From: Bacteroidales bacterium UBA1725
GTDB lineage: Bacteria; Bacteroidota; Bacteroidia; Bacteroidales; UBA932
DNA length: 5,167 nt
Assembly (NCBI GenBank): GCA_002315815.1
Contig: DCIN01000083.1
Span: 1-5,167, forward strand
Direction of reading: 5' to 3'
Shown: one piece after another, positions 1 through 5,150 of the stretch
Numbering within the stretch: position 1 is the stretch's first letter
Layout: every line of letters starts with the position of its first letter
Notes under the pieces: model-generated
The model's database searches: none
The model's input: only the letters and a program-made list of their open reading frames with translations
What the model was told of the DNA's origin: nothing
Program-made: the position numbers and the translations under genes

Positions 1-397
1 TGAAATCCGCTATCACTCTCGACAATGGGATTCCTTCTATATTCTTGGAATACACCAACAGCATCAGTGCAAAGCGGCCGCTCTCTCTTGACTTGATGTA
101 CAGCGAATCATAATGCAACTTGAACTTCGACACACGGCACATAGTGCAATCCGTCGAGTCCACATAGATTATCATTTTCGGGACAGTCCTCAGGGAGTCA
201 TCCATAGGCTTCACCTCCCCGTCAAGGGCCACGCTCAACTCCTGCGGAAGAACTATCCTGCTATCTATAATCCTTTGGATATCTCTACGCAAACGAATCC
301 TCTCACAACTTGACAGCACAGGCACCGCCAAAATAAACACCAGAATCATTAGCAGCAACGTCGGCAGCAGAACTGGCGATATTCTAATTCGGCTCAT
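1..397 (-). CDS. Thioredoxin-like lipoprotein with CTMC motif, cassette C (partial, C-terminus beyond window)
   Basis: First 132 residues of a gene that runs off base 1. From the ATG at 397 it has a hydrophobic signal (residues 9-28), a lipobox VLSSC with the lipidated Cys at 31, then LRRDIQRI, KMIIYVDST, and C84-T-M-C87, followed by a stretch ending RVIADF. The same blocks occur in the same order, with equal spacing from SRIVLP to CTMC, in the intact protein at 4478-5092, so this is a paralogue. The CxxC after a hydrophobic beta strand is typical of thioredoxin/TlpA-like folds; a periplasmic, membrane-anchored thiol-disulfide role is inferred. In-frame ATGs also lie at 415 and 433; they would lengthen the N-terminus to about that of the paralogues (39 residues before and including the Cys), so the start is uncertain. 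It is the first gene of its cassette; a promoter-like element lies at 504-533. It is more diverged than the other two copies are from each other. Confidence 0.85.
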   Translation of the reverse strand, partial: MSRIRISPVLLPTLLLMILVFILAVPVLSSCERIRLRRDIQRIIDSRIVLPQELSVALDGEVKPMDDSLRTVPKMIIYVDSTDCTMCRVSKFKLHYDSLYIKSRESGRFALMLLVYSKNIEGIPLSRVIADF

Positions 398-461
398 ATC
401 AGTTTTGTGACCCATAAAAGCATTGAAGCTCATAAGTGTATTGAACTCATAGACTTGGATT

Positions 462-492
462 AATTCTCCGGGCACTTCGTTTACGGAGAATT
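462..492 (-). promoter_or_regulatory. Leader hairpin of cassette C
   Basis: A perfect 9-bp inverted repeat, AATTCTCCG and CGGAGAATT, flanks a 13-base loop. It lies between the promoter-like element at 504-533 and the start codon candidates at 397-433, so it would form very near the 5' end of the transcript. There is no T-tract after it on the minus strand, which argues against a terminator. It may stabilise the mRNA or affect translation (inference). A different small hairpin occupies the equivalent leader of cassettes A and B. Confidence 0.5.
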
Positions 493-503
493 GCAACTAT
501 CGG

Positions 504-533
504 CGAAGATAAAAAAAAAAAGAAATCTCCAAA
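504..533 (-). promoter_or_regulatory. Probable Bacteroides-type promoter of cassette C
   Basis: On the minus strand, TTTG (533-530) is followed after 18 bases by TATCTTCG (511-504), one mismatch from the Bacteroides -7 box TAnnTTTG. The spacer holds a T-run of 11. The core around the -33 box (AATTTGGAGATTT and the T-run) is shared with the better-matching promoter at 2876-2906, which supports a conserved function. The predicted transcript starts a few bases before the leader hairpin at 462-492. Confidence 0.45.
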
Positions 534-570
534 TTATTCTCAATAAAATGAACAATCTGTAGTAAATGAC

Positions 571-661
571 TGTGCTGTCATGTGCAAAACAGGCCTTTTT
601 GTACGCGAGACGATCGAAATGTGTGCTGTCACGTGCAAAAACGCCACTTTGGTATGTGAGA
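571..661. repeat. Imperfect tandem repeat, 51-bp period
   Basis: TGTGCTGTCA-T-GTGCAAAA starting at 571 recurs as TGTGCTGTCA-C-GTGCAAAA at 622. The downstream parts (TTTT-GTACGCGAGA versus TTTG-GTATGTGAGA) are also alike. The period of 51 is a multiple of three, so every frame reads as a repeated peptide, which explains the short ORFs here. Function unknown. Confidence 0.65.
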
Positions 662-675
662 ACTACGGAGTGTAC

Positions 676-708
676 CAACTCAAAGAGTCAGTCAACTCAA
701 AGAGTCAG
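676..708. repeat. Tandem repeat, 17-bp period, about two copies
   Basis: CAACTCAAAGAGTCAGT at 676-692 is followed at once by CAACTCAAAGAGTCAG (693-708), then CAAC. The copies are identical over the shared length. The period is not a multiple of three, so it would shift frame if translated; it looks like a slippage or recombination product. Confidence 0.85.
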
Positions 709-838
709 CAACCACAACGAAATTCCAGTCAGACCCCGAGGAGATTGAAGAGATTGAGCAGCCTGAGAGGAAGGCCCGTCGATGGATGGACGAATACACC
801 TCGCAGATGTCATTTGATTTCGACGAGAGCGAAAAGAC

Positions 839-935
839 CCTTAGGACTGCGGTTGGTACCGCAGGAGACCCTGTGCGGTACGGAAGGTCCTTTGGACTAC
901 GTTTGGTACCGCAGGAGACCCTGTGCGGTACGGAA
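839..935. repeat. 50-bp tandem duplication, each unit holding an 8-bp stem
   Basis: Positions 839-885 and 889-935 match apart from three mismatches; the inner 33 bases (853-885 and 903-935) are identical. Each unit contains the inverted repeat GTACCGCA ... TGCGGTAC (856-881 and 906-931) around a 10-base loop. The only other sequence in the pair is the short part linking the units. On the minus strand these hairpins fall some 80-160 bases after the propeller stop, but there is no T-tract, so a role in transcript ends is speculative. Confidence 0.85.
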
Positions 936-1014
936 CTCTTGAAACCGTGACAAGAAGAGTGTTGAACGGCTCAATTGCCACAGGAGATCGTGTATTTCCG
1001 AAAGAGAATGCAGT

Positions 1015-1989
1015 TCAAATTACAAAATCCGCCTCGTAAACCGCATTTTTTTCATCATAATTCACGTAGTACAGTTTTCTGTCCTTCCAATCTATTGCAA
1101 AGAATTTTGCGGTATTACGAGGGATAAAAAAACGCTTGAGTACATTCCCGTTCCAATCCCAGACCTGTATCTCTGAATTATCGGCATTACGATGCAGAAC
1201 AGGAATATACTTGTCCGTGACTGAAGACATACATACATAACACATCCTGGAAAATTCATTCGCGGCAGATGCCGTGCAGCCAAAATCGGTCAGAACCTCC
1301 TTGATGACATTCCCGGAAATATCCATTATCTTCATTCTGTCATAATGTGCATAGAATGCAGCAATGTACTTACCATCCGGTTTCGCTGCAAATACCTTCG
1401 CATACAAGAAAAAAGGATCCGTTTTTTCGTATTTCCCGAAATCAGGCATTTTTGAGATATATTTATCCACTTTGCCTGCATTTGTGTACTTCACGAACTC
1501 GTGTCCGCTCGAAGAAGAGGCCATATCTATGAAACCGTTCTTGATTACTGAAAGACCATTAGTTACAAAACCAGATGTAGCGGAATCCTTCGAGTCAACA
1601 ACAATCTTCTTCCCCTCCAGATGGCATCGCTTAAGTCCAGAATTATCATTGATGAGAAAACCGTTCGCAAGAGGCCTGACACTGTAGAAATCAACACTCA
1701 AGAAATCCATCGGACCACGACCTTCATTTCCTGCGAGGAACGACTCACCAGTTAGAGGAAGAGTAACGACTTTATAAGGCTTCTCAGAATTGATGGTAGG
1801 CATAATCAATGAATTGCCACACACTACCATAGCCATTGGAGAAGAAAGGTCATCATTCGGATACAGACTAGTACACCGTGGTTCTAGGGTTACAGTTTCA
1901 ACGGCTGAACTGTCAACACCTTCCTCAACAATACAGGAAAGCGGAAGGAAGCAAAAGAATAGAACAAATACAGAATGATATAACTTCAT
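1015..1989 (-). CDS. 6-bladed beta-propeller lipoprotein (BF3164-like), cassette B
   Basis: 324 residues. A signal peptide ends in LPLSC with a lipidation Cys at 19, followed by the acidic IVEEG, which may favour surface export as in Bacteroidota lipoproteins (inference). Residues 86-95 contain GNEGRGPMDF, the GxGPxxF-type motif characteristic of Bacteroidota 6-bladed beta-propeller/BF3164-like lipoproteins. The rest shows repeated beta-strand-turn patterns, and a C-terminal blade motif (IQVWDWNGN, then YYVNYDE) matches in position the IEVFSWEGE of the paralogue at 3119-4195. The length is typical of this family. No catalytic residues are recognisable; ligand or peptide binding is only an inference. 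It starts 8 bases after the NVEALA-type gene, so it is probably in the same operon. It is last in its cassette. Divergence from the cassette A copy is high although the preceding thioredoxin-like region is almost identical. Confidence 0.85.
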   Translation of the reverse strand: MKLYHSVFVLFFCFLPLSCIVEEGVDSSAVETVTLEPRCTSLYPNDDLSSPMAMVVCGNSLIMPTINSEKPYKVVTLPLTGESFLAGNEGRGPMDFLSVDFYSVRPLANGFLINDNSGLKRCHLEGKKIVVDSKDSATSGFVTNGLSVIKNGFIDMASSSSGHEFVKYTNAGKVDKYISKMPDFGKYEKTDPFFLYAKVFAAKPDGKYIAAFYAHYDRMKIMDISGNVIKEVLTDFGCTASAANEFSRMCYVCMSSVTDKYIPVLHRNADNSEIQVWDWNGNVLKRFFIPRNTAKFFAIDWKDRKLYYVNYDEKNAVYEADFVI

Positions 1990-1997
1990 AAAAAGAA

Positions 1998-2276
1998 TTA
2001 CTTTTTTACAACACAGAAGCCCATAGCAGTTGCGTCTAAGACGTAAACAACTTTACATTCTTTACAATTATATATTTTGTAACACAAGCCAGTCTGATCA
2101 CCTGGAATTTCTGTATACCACAGATAGCAATCAACAATGCCACTATCCTCTTCCCACGTAAGCGCATCTATGTTCTCGGAGATGAATGATTCGAATCGAC
2201 TTGTCATTTTGAATGTTGTAAAGATTGCAACTCCAATAAGCAGCACAGCTACGCACAAGATAATGATTTTCTTCAT
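1998..2276 (-). CDS. NVEALA-like small exported peptide, cassette B
   Basis: 92 residues. The N-terminus MKKIIIL and a hydrophobic stretch to about residue 20 form an export signal. The segment SENIDALTWEEDSG (NIDALT at 35-40) occupies the place of the family motif NVEALA and is a degenerate match. The following domain is Cys-rich, with Cys 50, 65, 71, 74 and 88, and includes NCKEC. The protein ends VVKK, like the cassette A peptide. NVEALA proteins are a Bacteroidota family of unknown function, usually encoded next to beta-propeller lipoproteins, as here. The gene follows the thioredoxin-like pseudogene by 13 bases, identical to cassette A, and precedes the propeller by 8. The five cysteines suggest disulfides or metal binding (inference). 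The first codons are almost identical to the cassette A gene, then similarity falls sharply. Confidence 0.8.
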   Translation of the reverse strand: MKKIIILCVAVLLIGVAIFTTFKMTSRFESFISENIDALTWEEDSGIVDCYLWYTEIPGDQTGLCYKIYNCKECKVVYVLDATAMGFCVVKK

Positions 2277-2289
2277 AACAATTATAAAA

Positions 2290-2815
2290 TTAAGGGTTAA
2301 ACAGTTTCAATTTATCTTCTTTCAATTTGTCTTCAAATATCTCCCTAATCCTGCCATTCAGGGCCGGGTCACCTATAAGGACCGGCTTCCCTTCACCGTC
2401 CACGAACAGAGAATGAAGACGGAGGTTAGAGGCCGGAACAGAAGGATTGTCTTCCAGAAAGCTGTTGCGCTCATCCACATAGACCGGTATTCCGAACTCG
2501 AAGTCCGATATGACTCTTGCAATCGGCATCCCCTCGACTTCGTCCGAACGGATCAGAAGCACAAGTTCGAAAGCTCCTGTCTCCTTCGACCGAGCTTACA
2601 ACGGGCCGTAGTATGCCTCGAACTTGGATATCCGGCAGAGGAAGTACTATCCTGCTCTCCATAATACTCCGGACTTCCCTGCGCAGACGAACACTGTCAC
2701 AGCCCGTGGACAGAAGTACTGTCAGAAGCAACAGGAGAAGGACCAATAGGGACTGCAAGGGCAGGACCAATCGTGGAAGAATATAGCGGAATGCTTGTGC
2801 GGTAGTATTCATCAA
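2290..2815 (-). pseudogene. Thioredoxin-like lipoprotein pseudogene, cassette B
   Basis: Nearly identical to the intact gene at 4478-5092 but broken twice. Between 2637 and 2638, 104 bases present in the intact copy (4811-4914) are missing. This shifts the frame after SRIVLPL and deletes the strand and CTMC motif (intact residues about 61-95). Downstream, in the original frame, TAC has become TAA at 2598-2596 (GSLYA to GPL-stop). The start reads as a 114-residue protein to 2471 in the wrong frame. The signal peptide and lipobox LSTGC (Cys39) survive, so a short lipoprotein could still be exported. The 3' part is open from a GTG at 2562, giving 90 residues with the fold's C-terminal half but no catalytic motif. 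A 15-bp tandem duplication adds five residues before the end. The promoter and leader upstream look intact, so the transcript probably still serves the two downstream genes. Confidence 0.9.
2305..2334 (-). repeat. 15-bp tandem duplication near the 3' end of the pseudogene
   Basis: TTTCAATTTATCTTC (2305-2319) and TTTCAATTTGTCTTC (2320-2334) differ at one base. The cassette A gene has a single copy at this place. In protein it turns ENKLKLFNP into EDKLKEDKLKLFNP. It keeps the frame and accounts, with the 104-bp deletion, for the whole length difference between the two genes. Confidence 0.9.
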
Positions 2816-2845
2816 CAGCTGTAATCGGTTTCTGAAATCTGTTCA

Positions 2846-2861
2846 ACGGCCACAAGGCCGT
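2846..2861 (-). promoter_or_regulatory. Leader hairpin of cassette B
   Basis: ACGGCC and GGCCGT pair around an ACAA loop, about 30 bases upstream of the start codon at 2815 and just after the predicted transcription start. The cassette A leader has the same hairpin one base pair shorter (5124-5137). It may stabilise the mRNA or tune initiation; it has no T-tract. Confidence 0.45.
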
Positions 2862-2875
2862 GGAGCATCTAAGCG

Positions 2876-2906
2876 CAAACATATAAAAAAAAAGGAAATC
2901 TCCAAA
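2876..2906 (-). promoter_or_regulatory. Bacteroides-type promoter of cassette B
   Basis: On the minus strand TTTG (2906-2903), 19 bases, then TATGTTTG (2883-2876) match the Bacteroides consensus TTTG-N19-21-TAnnTTTG exactly. The spacer contains a T-run. Transcription would start near 2869, leaving a leader of roughly 54 bases before the ATG at 2815. The core of the -33 region is shared with 504-533. Confidence 0.72.
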
Positions 2907-3118
2907 TTTTTCGCCTGATTTGTTTCCCGAAATAGTTCGTTAAACAAATTATGTTGACAAAGGTGACAAAGCTATGGATTATGCAAAGAATAAAAAGGAA
3001 GAATCAAAAAAGCTTGGGGCCGTAGCCGGAAACTGCTGTCCGGTATTCCGAACAGCAGTATCTTCTCATCTACGTCACACAGATTATGCACCCTCCTGCA
3101 TCGGTACGGCATTGTTTA
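2907..3118. other. Interval between cassettes A and B
   Basis: About 210 bases with no gene I can support. It contains the strong hairpin at 3032-3059 and a T-run (minus strand, 3011-3006) some 20 bases past it. A Lys-rich plus-strand ORF opens at 2974 but runs into the propeller gene in antisense and lacks a convincing promoter. It does not resemble the repeat-rich interval at 534-1014. Confidence 0.6.
3032..3059 (-). terminator. Candidate terminator hairpin after cassette A
   Basis: ACTGCTGTcCGG and CCGaACAGCAGT form a 12-bp stem with one internal mismatch and a TATT loop. It lies about 60 bases after the propeller stop at 3119. A run of six T on the minus strand follows only about 20 bases later, so it is not a classical intrinsic terminator; it could instead stop 3' exonucleases. 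Confidence 0.4.
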
Positions 3119-4195
3119 TCAATCAATATCCGCAGGCAGGTCGTATTGATAGATTATGGCATCACCGATGTCAAGGTCTTCAAAATATGTAAAAAGCCGT
3201 TTTCCGCTCTTATCTACGATATAACTGCAAAAAGGATGATCCAGACATAAGGTATATAGCCTTTCTCCCTCCCACGAGAACACTTCGATCCGATCATTAC
3301 AATATGGAGGATATCCCTTGAAGTTATCGGGCACAAACTTGCCGTTAACCATCTTTGCCATACGGGGAGAAAGATATATCGCCTTATCAGAAGCAGAAGC
3401 CGTTATACCTAACGGTGATTTTGAATCTCGAACGAAGGTTAAACCGTCATTGGATGCAGAATATTTCGGAAACTCATCATACAGATATCGGATTTTTCCA
3501 TCATTGGAATTGATAATCAAAGCCAGATGCCCCTCTCCACAAACATAAAGAATGGCACTGCCGTTTACGTGTACCTCTGAATTTGAAAAGTAAACCAATT
3601 TCTTTATTCGGGGATTCGAATCAAATCCGTCATCAGGTATATAATCATACTGCTTGGAAGTATGCTCCTTGTTATTAAGAATGCAGATTACTTTTTCTGA
3701 ATCCATCAAACCGCCTGCAAAGACATAGCTGTCACTGTCCAGAAAATCAAAAGATCTACAGTACACACCTTTAATATATGGTGTGCTTTCAATCTTCCAG
3801 GATAAGTTGTCATTGATGCCATCCAAAGGAATCTTTATTATTTTGTCTATTCCGGTTGAAGGGGATGACAAAACATGAATGGTATCATCGTAAACATTAT
3901 ACGCGGAAGAATTCCTTAATACCTCGCTCTTGGCACGGCCATAATTCAGGAAATACTCGCTTTCTTCAGCTTTCAGCTCGGATTCACGAATAGGGATAGA
4001 TACCAAACTATATGAAGAATAAACGGTTGAGGCAAGCAGACATTCATCATCTGCATAAATCAATTGAAAAATAGAACAAGAATCTACATTCGTCACATTA
4101 ATTGCAGAAAGTGACAACTCTTCAACTGTTGCCACCGTTGATTCGCAAGAAATCAACAGCGGCAAGAGCGTAATAAGTAGACCTTTATGATTCAT
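3119..4195 (-). CDS. 6-bladed beta-propeller lipoprotein (BF3164-like), cassette A
   Basis: 358 residues, larger than the cassette B paralogue. Signal peptide with lipobox LLISC, lipidation Cys at 17, then ESTVATVEE. Residues 83-90 read LNYGRAKS, at the place where the paralogue has GRGPMD, so the usual GxGP motif is altered. The chain is rich in alternating strand and turn segments typical of propellers, and IEVFSWEGE with a following YIVDKSGKRLFTY resembles the closing blade of the cassette B protein. No enzyme active site is visible. The ATG at 4195 overlaps the stop of the NVEALA-type gene in an ATGA, so translation is probably coupled. It is the last gene of its cassette, with a hairpin at 3032-3059 behind it. 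Family assignment rests on signal, size, pattern and neighbours; binding the exported peptide is an inference. Confidence 0.8.
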   Translation of the reverse strand: MNHKGLLITLLPLLISCESTVATVEELSLSAINVTNVDSCSIFQLIYADDECLLASTVYSSYSLVSIPIRESELKAEESEYFLNYGRAKSEVLRNSSAYNVYDDTIHVLSSPSTGIDKIIKIPLDGINDNLSWKIESTPYIKGVYCRSFDFLDSDSYVFAGGLMDSEKVICILNNKEHTSKQYDYIPDDGFDSNPRIKKLVYFSNSEVHVNGSAILYVCGEGHLALIINSNDGKIRYLYDEFPKYSASNDGLTFVRDSKSPLGITASASDKAIYLSPRMAKMVNGKFVPDNFKGYPPYCNDRIEVFSWEGERLYTLCLDHPFCSYIVDKSGKRLFTYFEDLDIGDAIIYQYDLPADID

Positions 4196-4464
4196 TTTTT
4201 CACTGGTGAAGTGCTAGTGTTAAACATATGATCAAGCGTAATACAACCTGTTCCGCCATCTGCATATATTACTTCAAATGTACACCTAGAGATCGATAGC
4301 GGTGCACAAGGAATTTTGATACCACCATCGCTTTCCGGGTCAGCCAATGCCTCTGCATTTTCAATAATAAACAAGTCTTCTGATGAGCGGGTCACTTTGA
4401 CGGCGGTGAAAACGGCGGCTGAAGCGAACAACGCTGCGGCACTCAAGATAATGATTTTTTTCAT
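4192..4464 (-). CDS. NVEALA-family small exported peptide, cassette A
   Basis: 90 residues. MKKIIIL followed by a hydrophobic Ala-rich segment to about residue 21 forms an export signal. IENAEALADPESDGG (NAEALA at 36-41) is a near-exact version of the NVEALA motif. The rest has three cysteines (53, 61, 74), including the segment RCTFEVIYADGGTGC, and ends SPVKK. The family is confined to Bacteroidota and its function is unknown; the motif is thought to mark export or processing. It begins 13 bases after the thioredoxin-like gene and its stop overlaps the start of the propeller gene by four bases, so the three genes probably form one operon. Compared with the cassette B peptide, only the signal start, motif region and tail are alike; cysteine number differs. 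Confidence 0.85.
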   Translation of the reverse strand: MKKIIILSAAALFASAAVFTAVKVTRSSEDLFIIENAEALADPESDGGIKIPCAPLSISRCTFEVIYADGGTGCITLDHMFNTSTSPVKK

Positions 4465-5150
4465 AACAATTATAAAATTAAGGGTTAAACAGTTTCAATT
4501 TGTTTTCAAATATCTCCCTAATCCTGCCGTTCAGGGCCGGGTCACCTATAAGGATCGGCTTCCCTTCGCCGTCCACAAACAGAGAATGAAGTCTGGAGTC
4601 TGATGGCGGTATTGTAGGATTGTCTTTCAGGAAACTGTTGCGCTCATCCACATAGACAGGTATTCCGAACTCGAAGTCCGATATGACTCTTGCAATCGGC
4701 ATCCCCTCGACTTCGCCCGAACGGATCAGAAGCACAAGTTCGAAAGCTCCTGTCTCCTTCGACCGAGCGTACAGCGAGCCGTAGTATGCCTCGAACTTGG
4801 ATATCCGGCACATCGTGCATTCAGTGGAGTCCACATAGACTATCATCTTCGGCTTGCTTCTGACAGAATCCGGCATTGGATACACCTCCCCGCCGAACGC
4901 AACGCTCACATAATGAGGCAACACTATCCTGCTCTCCATTATCCTTTGAATGTCCCTGCGCAGACGAACACTGTCACATCCCGTGGACAGAAGTACTGTC
5001 AGAAGCAGCAGGAGAAGGACCAATAGGGACTGCAAGGGCAGGACCAATCGGGGAAGAATATGGCGGAATGCTTGTGCGGTAGTATTCATCAACAGCTGTA
5101 ATCGGTTTCTGAAATCTGTTCAACGGCCACAAGGCCGAGGAGCATCTAAG
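4444..5150 (-). repeat. Constant block, cassette A copy of a long direct repeat
   Basis: Counterpart of 2256-2873. It contains the complete version of the block, including the 104 bases (4811-4914) missing in cassette B. Identity ends at AGCATCTAAG; beyond it this copy reads differently from the clear promoter of cassette B. Confidence 0.9.
4478..5092 (-). CDS. Thioredoxin-like lipoprotein with CTMC motif, cassette A (intact)
   Basis: 204 residues. A long Leu-rich signal segment ends in LSTGC with the lipidation Cys at 39. LRRDIQRI and SRIVLP follow. A strand KMIVYVDS leads to C92-T-M-C95, the CxxC of a thiol-disulfide oxidoreductase. GIPVYVDE (143-150) may carry the cis-Pro facing the active site, and LHSLFVDGEGKPILIGDP (168-185) resembles the strand-turn-strand after the cis-Pro in TlpA/AhpC-like redoxins. 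The size fits a membrane-anchored periplasmic redoxin. The CTMC is shared by the cassette C paralogue and lost in the cassette B pseudogene. The gene leads an operon with the NVEALA-type peptide and the propeller. Whether it oxidises, reduces or isomerises the peptide's cysteines is not shown. The start ATG is followed by a second ATG; no Shine-Dalgarno is evident, as is usual in Bacteroidota. Confidence 0.88.
   Translation of the reverse strand: MMNTTAQAFRHILPRLVLPLQSLLVLLLLLLTVLLSTGCDSVRLRRDIQRIMESRIVLPHYVSVAFGGEVYPMPDSVRSKPKMIVYVDSTECTMCRISKFEAYYGSLYARSKETGAFELVLLIRSGEVEGMPIARVISDFEFGIPVYVDERNSFLKDNPTIPPSDSRLHSLFVDGEGKPILIGDPALNGRIREIFENKLKLFNP

Larger units (their letters stand above)
660..950 (+). 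pseudogene. Possible remnant of a plus-strand coding sequence
   Basis: The frame between the stops TGA 657-659 and TGA 948-950 is open and from 732 to about 848 reads like a real protein: DPEEIEEIEQPERKARR, then WMDEYTSQMSFDFDESEK, then TLRT. It is charged and rich in GAG and AAG codons, unlike the neighbouring frames. The first ATG is at 786 in mid-segment, and I see no upstream start, so it would be a 5'-truncated fragment. The 50-bp duplication at 839-935 enters it out of phase. I do not recognise the family; a decayed mobile-element or accessory gene end is one option. Chance openness cannot be excluded. Confidence 0.25.
534..1014. other. Repeat-rich interval between cassettes B and C, no convincing intact gene
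   Basis: About 480 bases without a convincing intact gene. It carries three separate tandem repeats (571-661, 676-708, 839-935) and an open plus-strand frame with coding-like composition (660-950). Short ORFs in other plus and minus frames across 481-942 only mirror the tandem repeats. No T-tract terminator is evident right after the propeller gene that ends at 1015. The two small hairpins in the 50-bp repeat are the nearest structures downstream of it. Confidence 0.6.
2256..2873 (-). repeat. Constant block, cassette B copy of a long direct repeat
   Basis: This stretch is almost identical to 4444-5150 apart from the 104-bp deletion, the 15-bp duplication and scattered substitutions. It covers the leader, the thioredoxin-like gene, the 13-base spacer and about the first seven codons of the NVEALA-type gene. 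Similarity stops at GAGCATCTAAG on the promoter side and inside the signal peptide codons on the other side. It is a ready substrate for recombination between cassettes. Confidence 0.9.

Noticed and set aside
853..935. Two identical 33-base repeats with a 17-base spacer, CRISPR-like
   Set aside because: Only two units, the spacer is too short, the linker belongs to a 50-bp tandem duplication, and no cas genes are near.
566..942. Short plus-strand ORFs of 60 and 120 residues and a 65-residue minus ORF at 481-678
   Set aside because: They are produced by the in-phase 51-bp repeat; the minus one also covers the promoter-like element of cassette C. No signal, domain or conserved start is visible.
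1790..1978. Plus-strand ORFs antisense to the propeller and peptide genes (for example 1347-1687, 1790-1978, 2137-2664, 3318-3548, 4316-4603)
   Set aside because: All are shadows of the minus-strand genes, which have signal peptides, lipoboxes and paralogues in the window.
2471..2815. Programmed frameshift joining the two halves of the cassette B redoxin
   Set aside because: The intact copy shows 104 bases missing here, including CTMC, and a stop codon lies in the restored frame, so a frameshift would not rebuild the protein.
504..2906. Invertible promoter (phase variation) upstream of the cassettes
   Set aside because: I found no matching inverted repeats flanking either promoter; the shared cores are in the same orientation.
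2974..3192. 72-residue plus-strand ORF beginning MDYAKNKKEESKK
   Set aside because: It overlaps the antisense end of the propeller gene, spans the hairpin at 3032-3059, has no convincing promoter and its second half is not protein-like.
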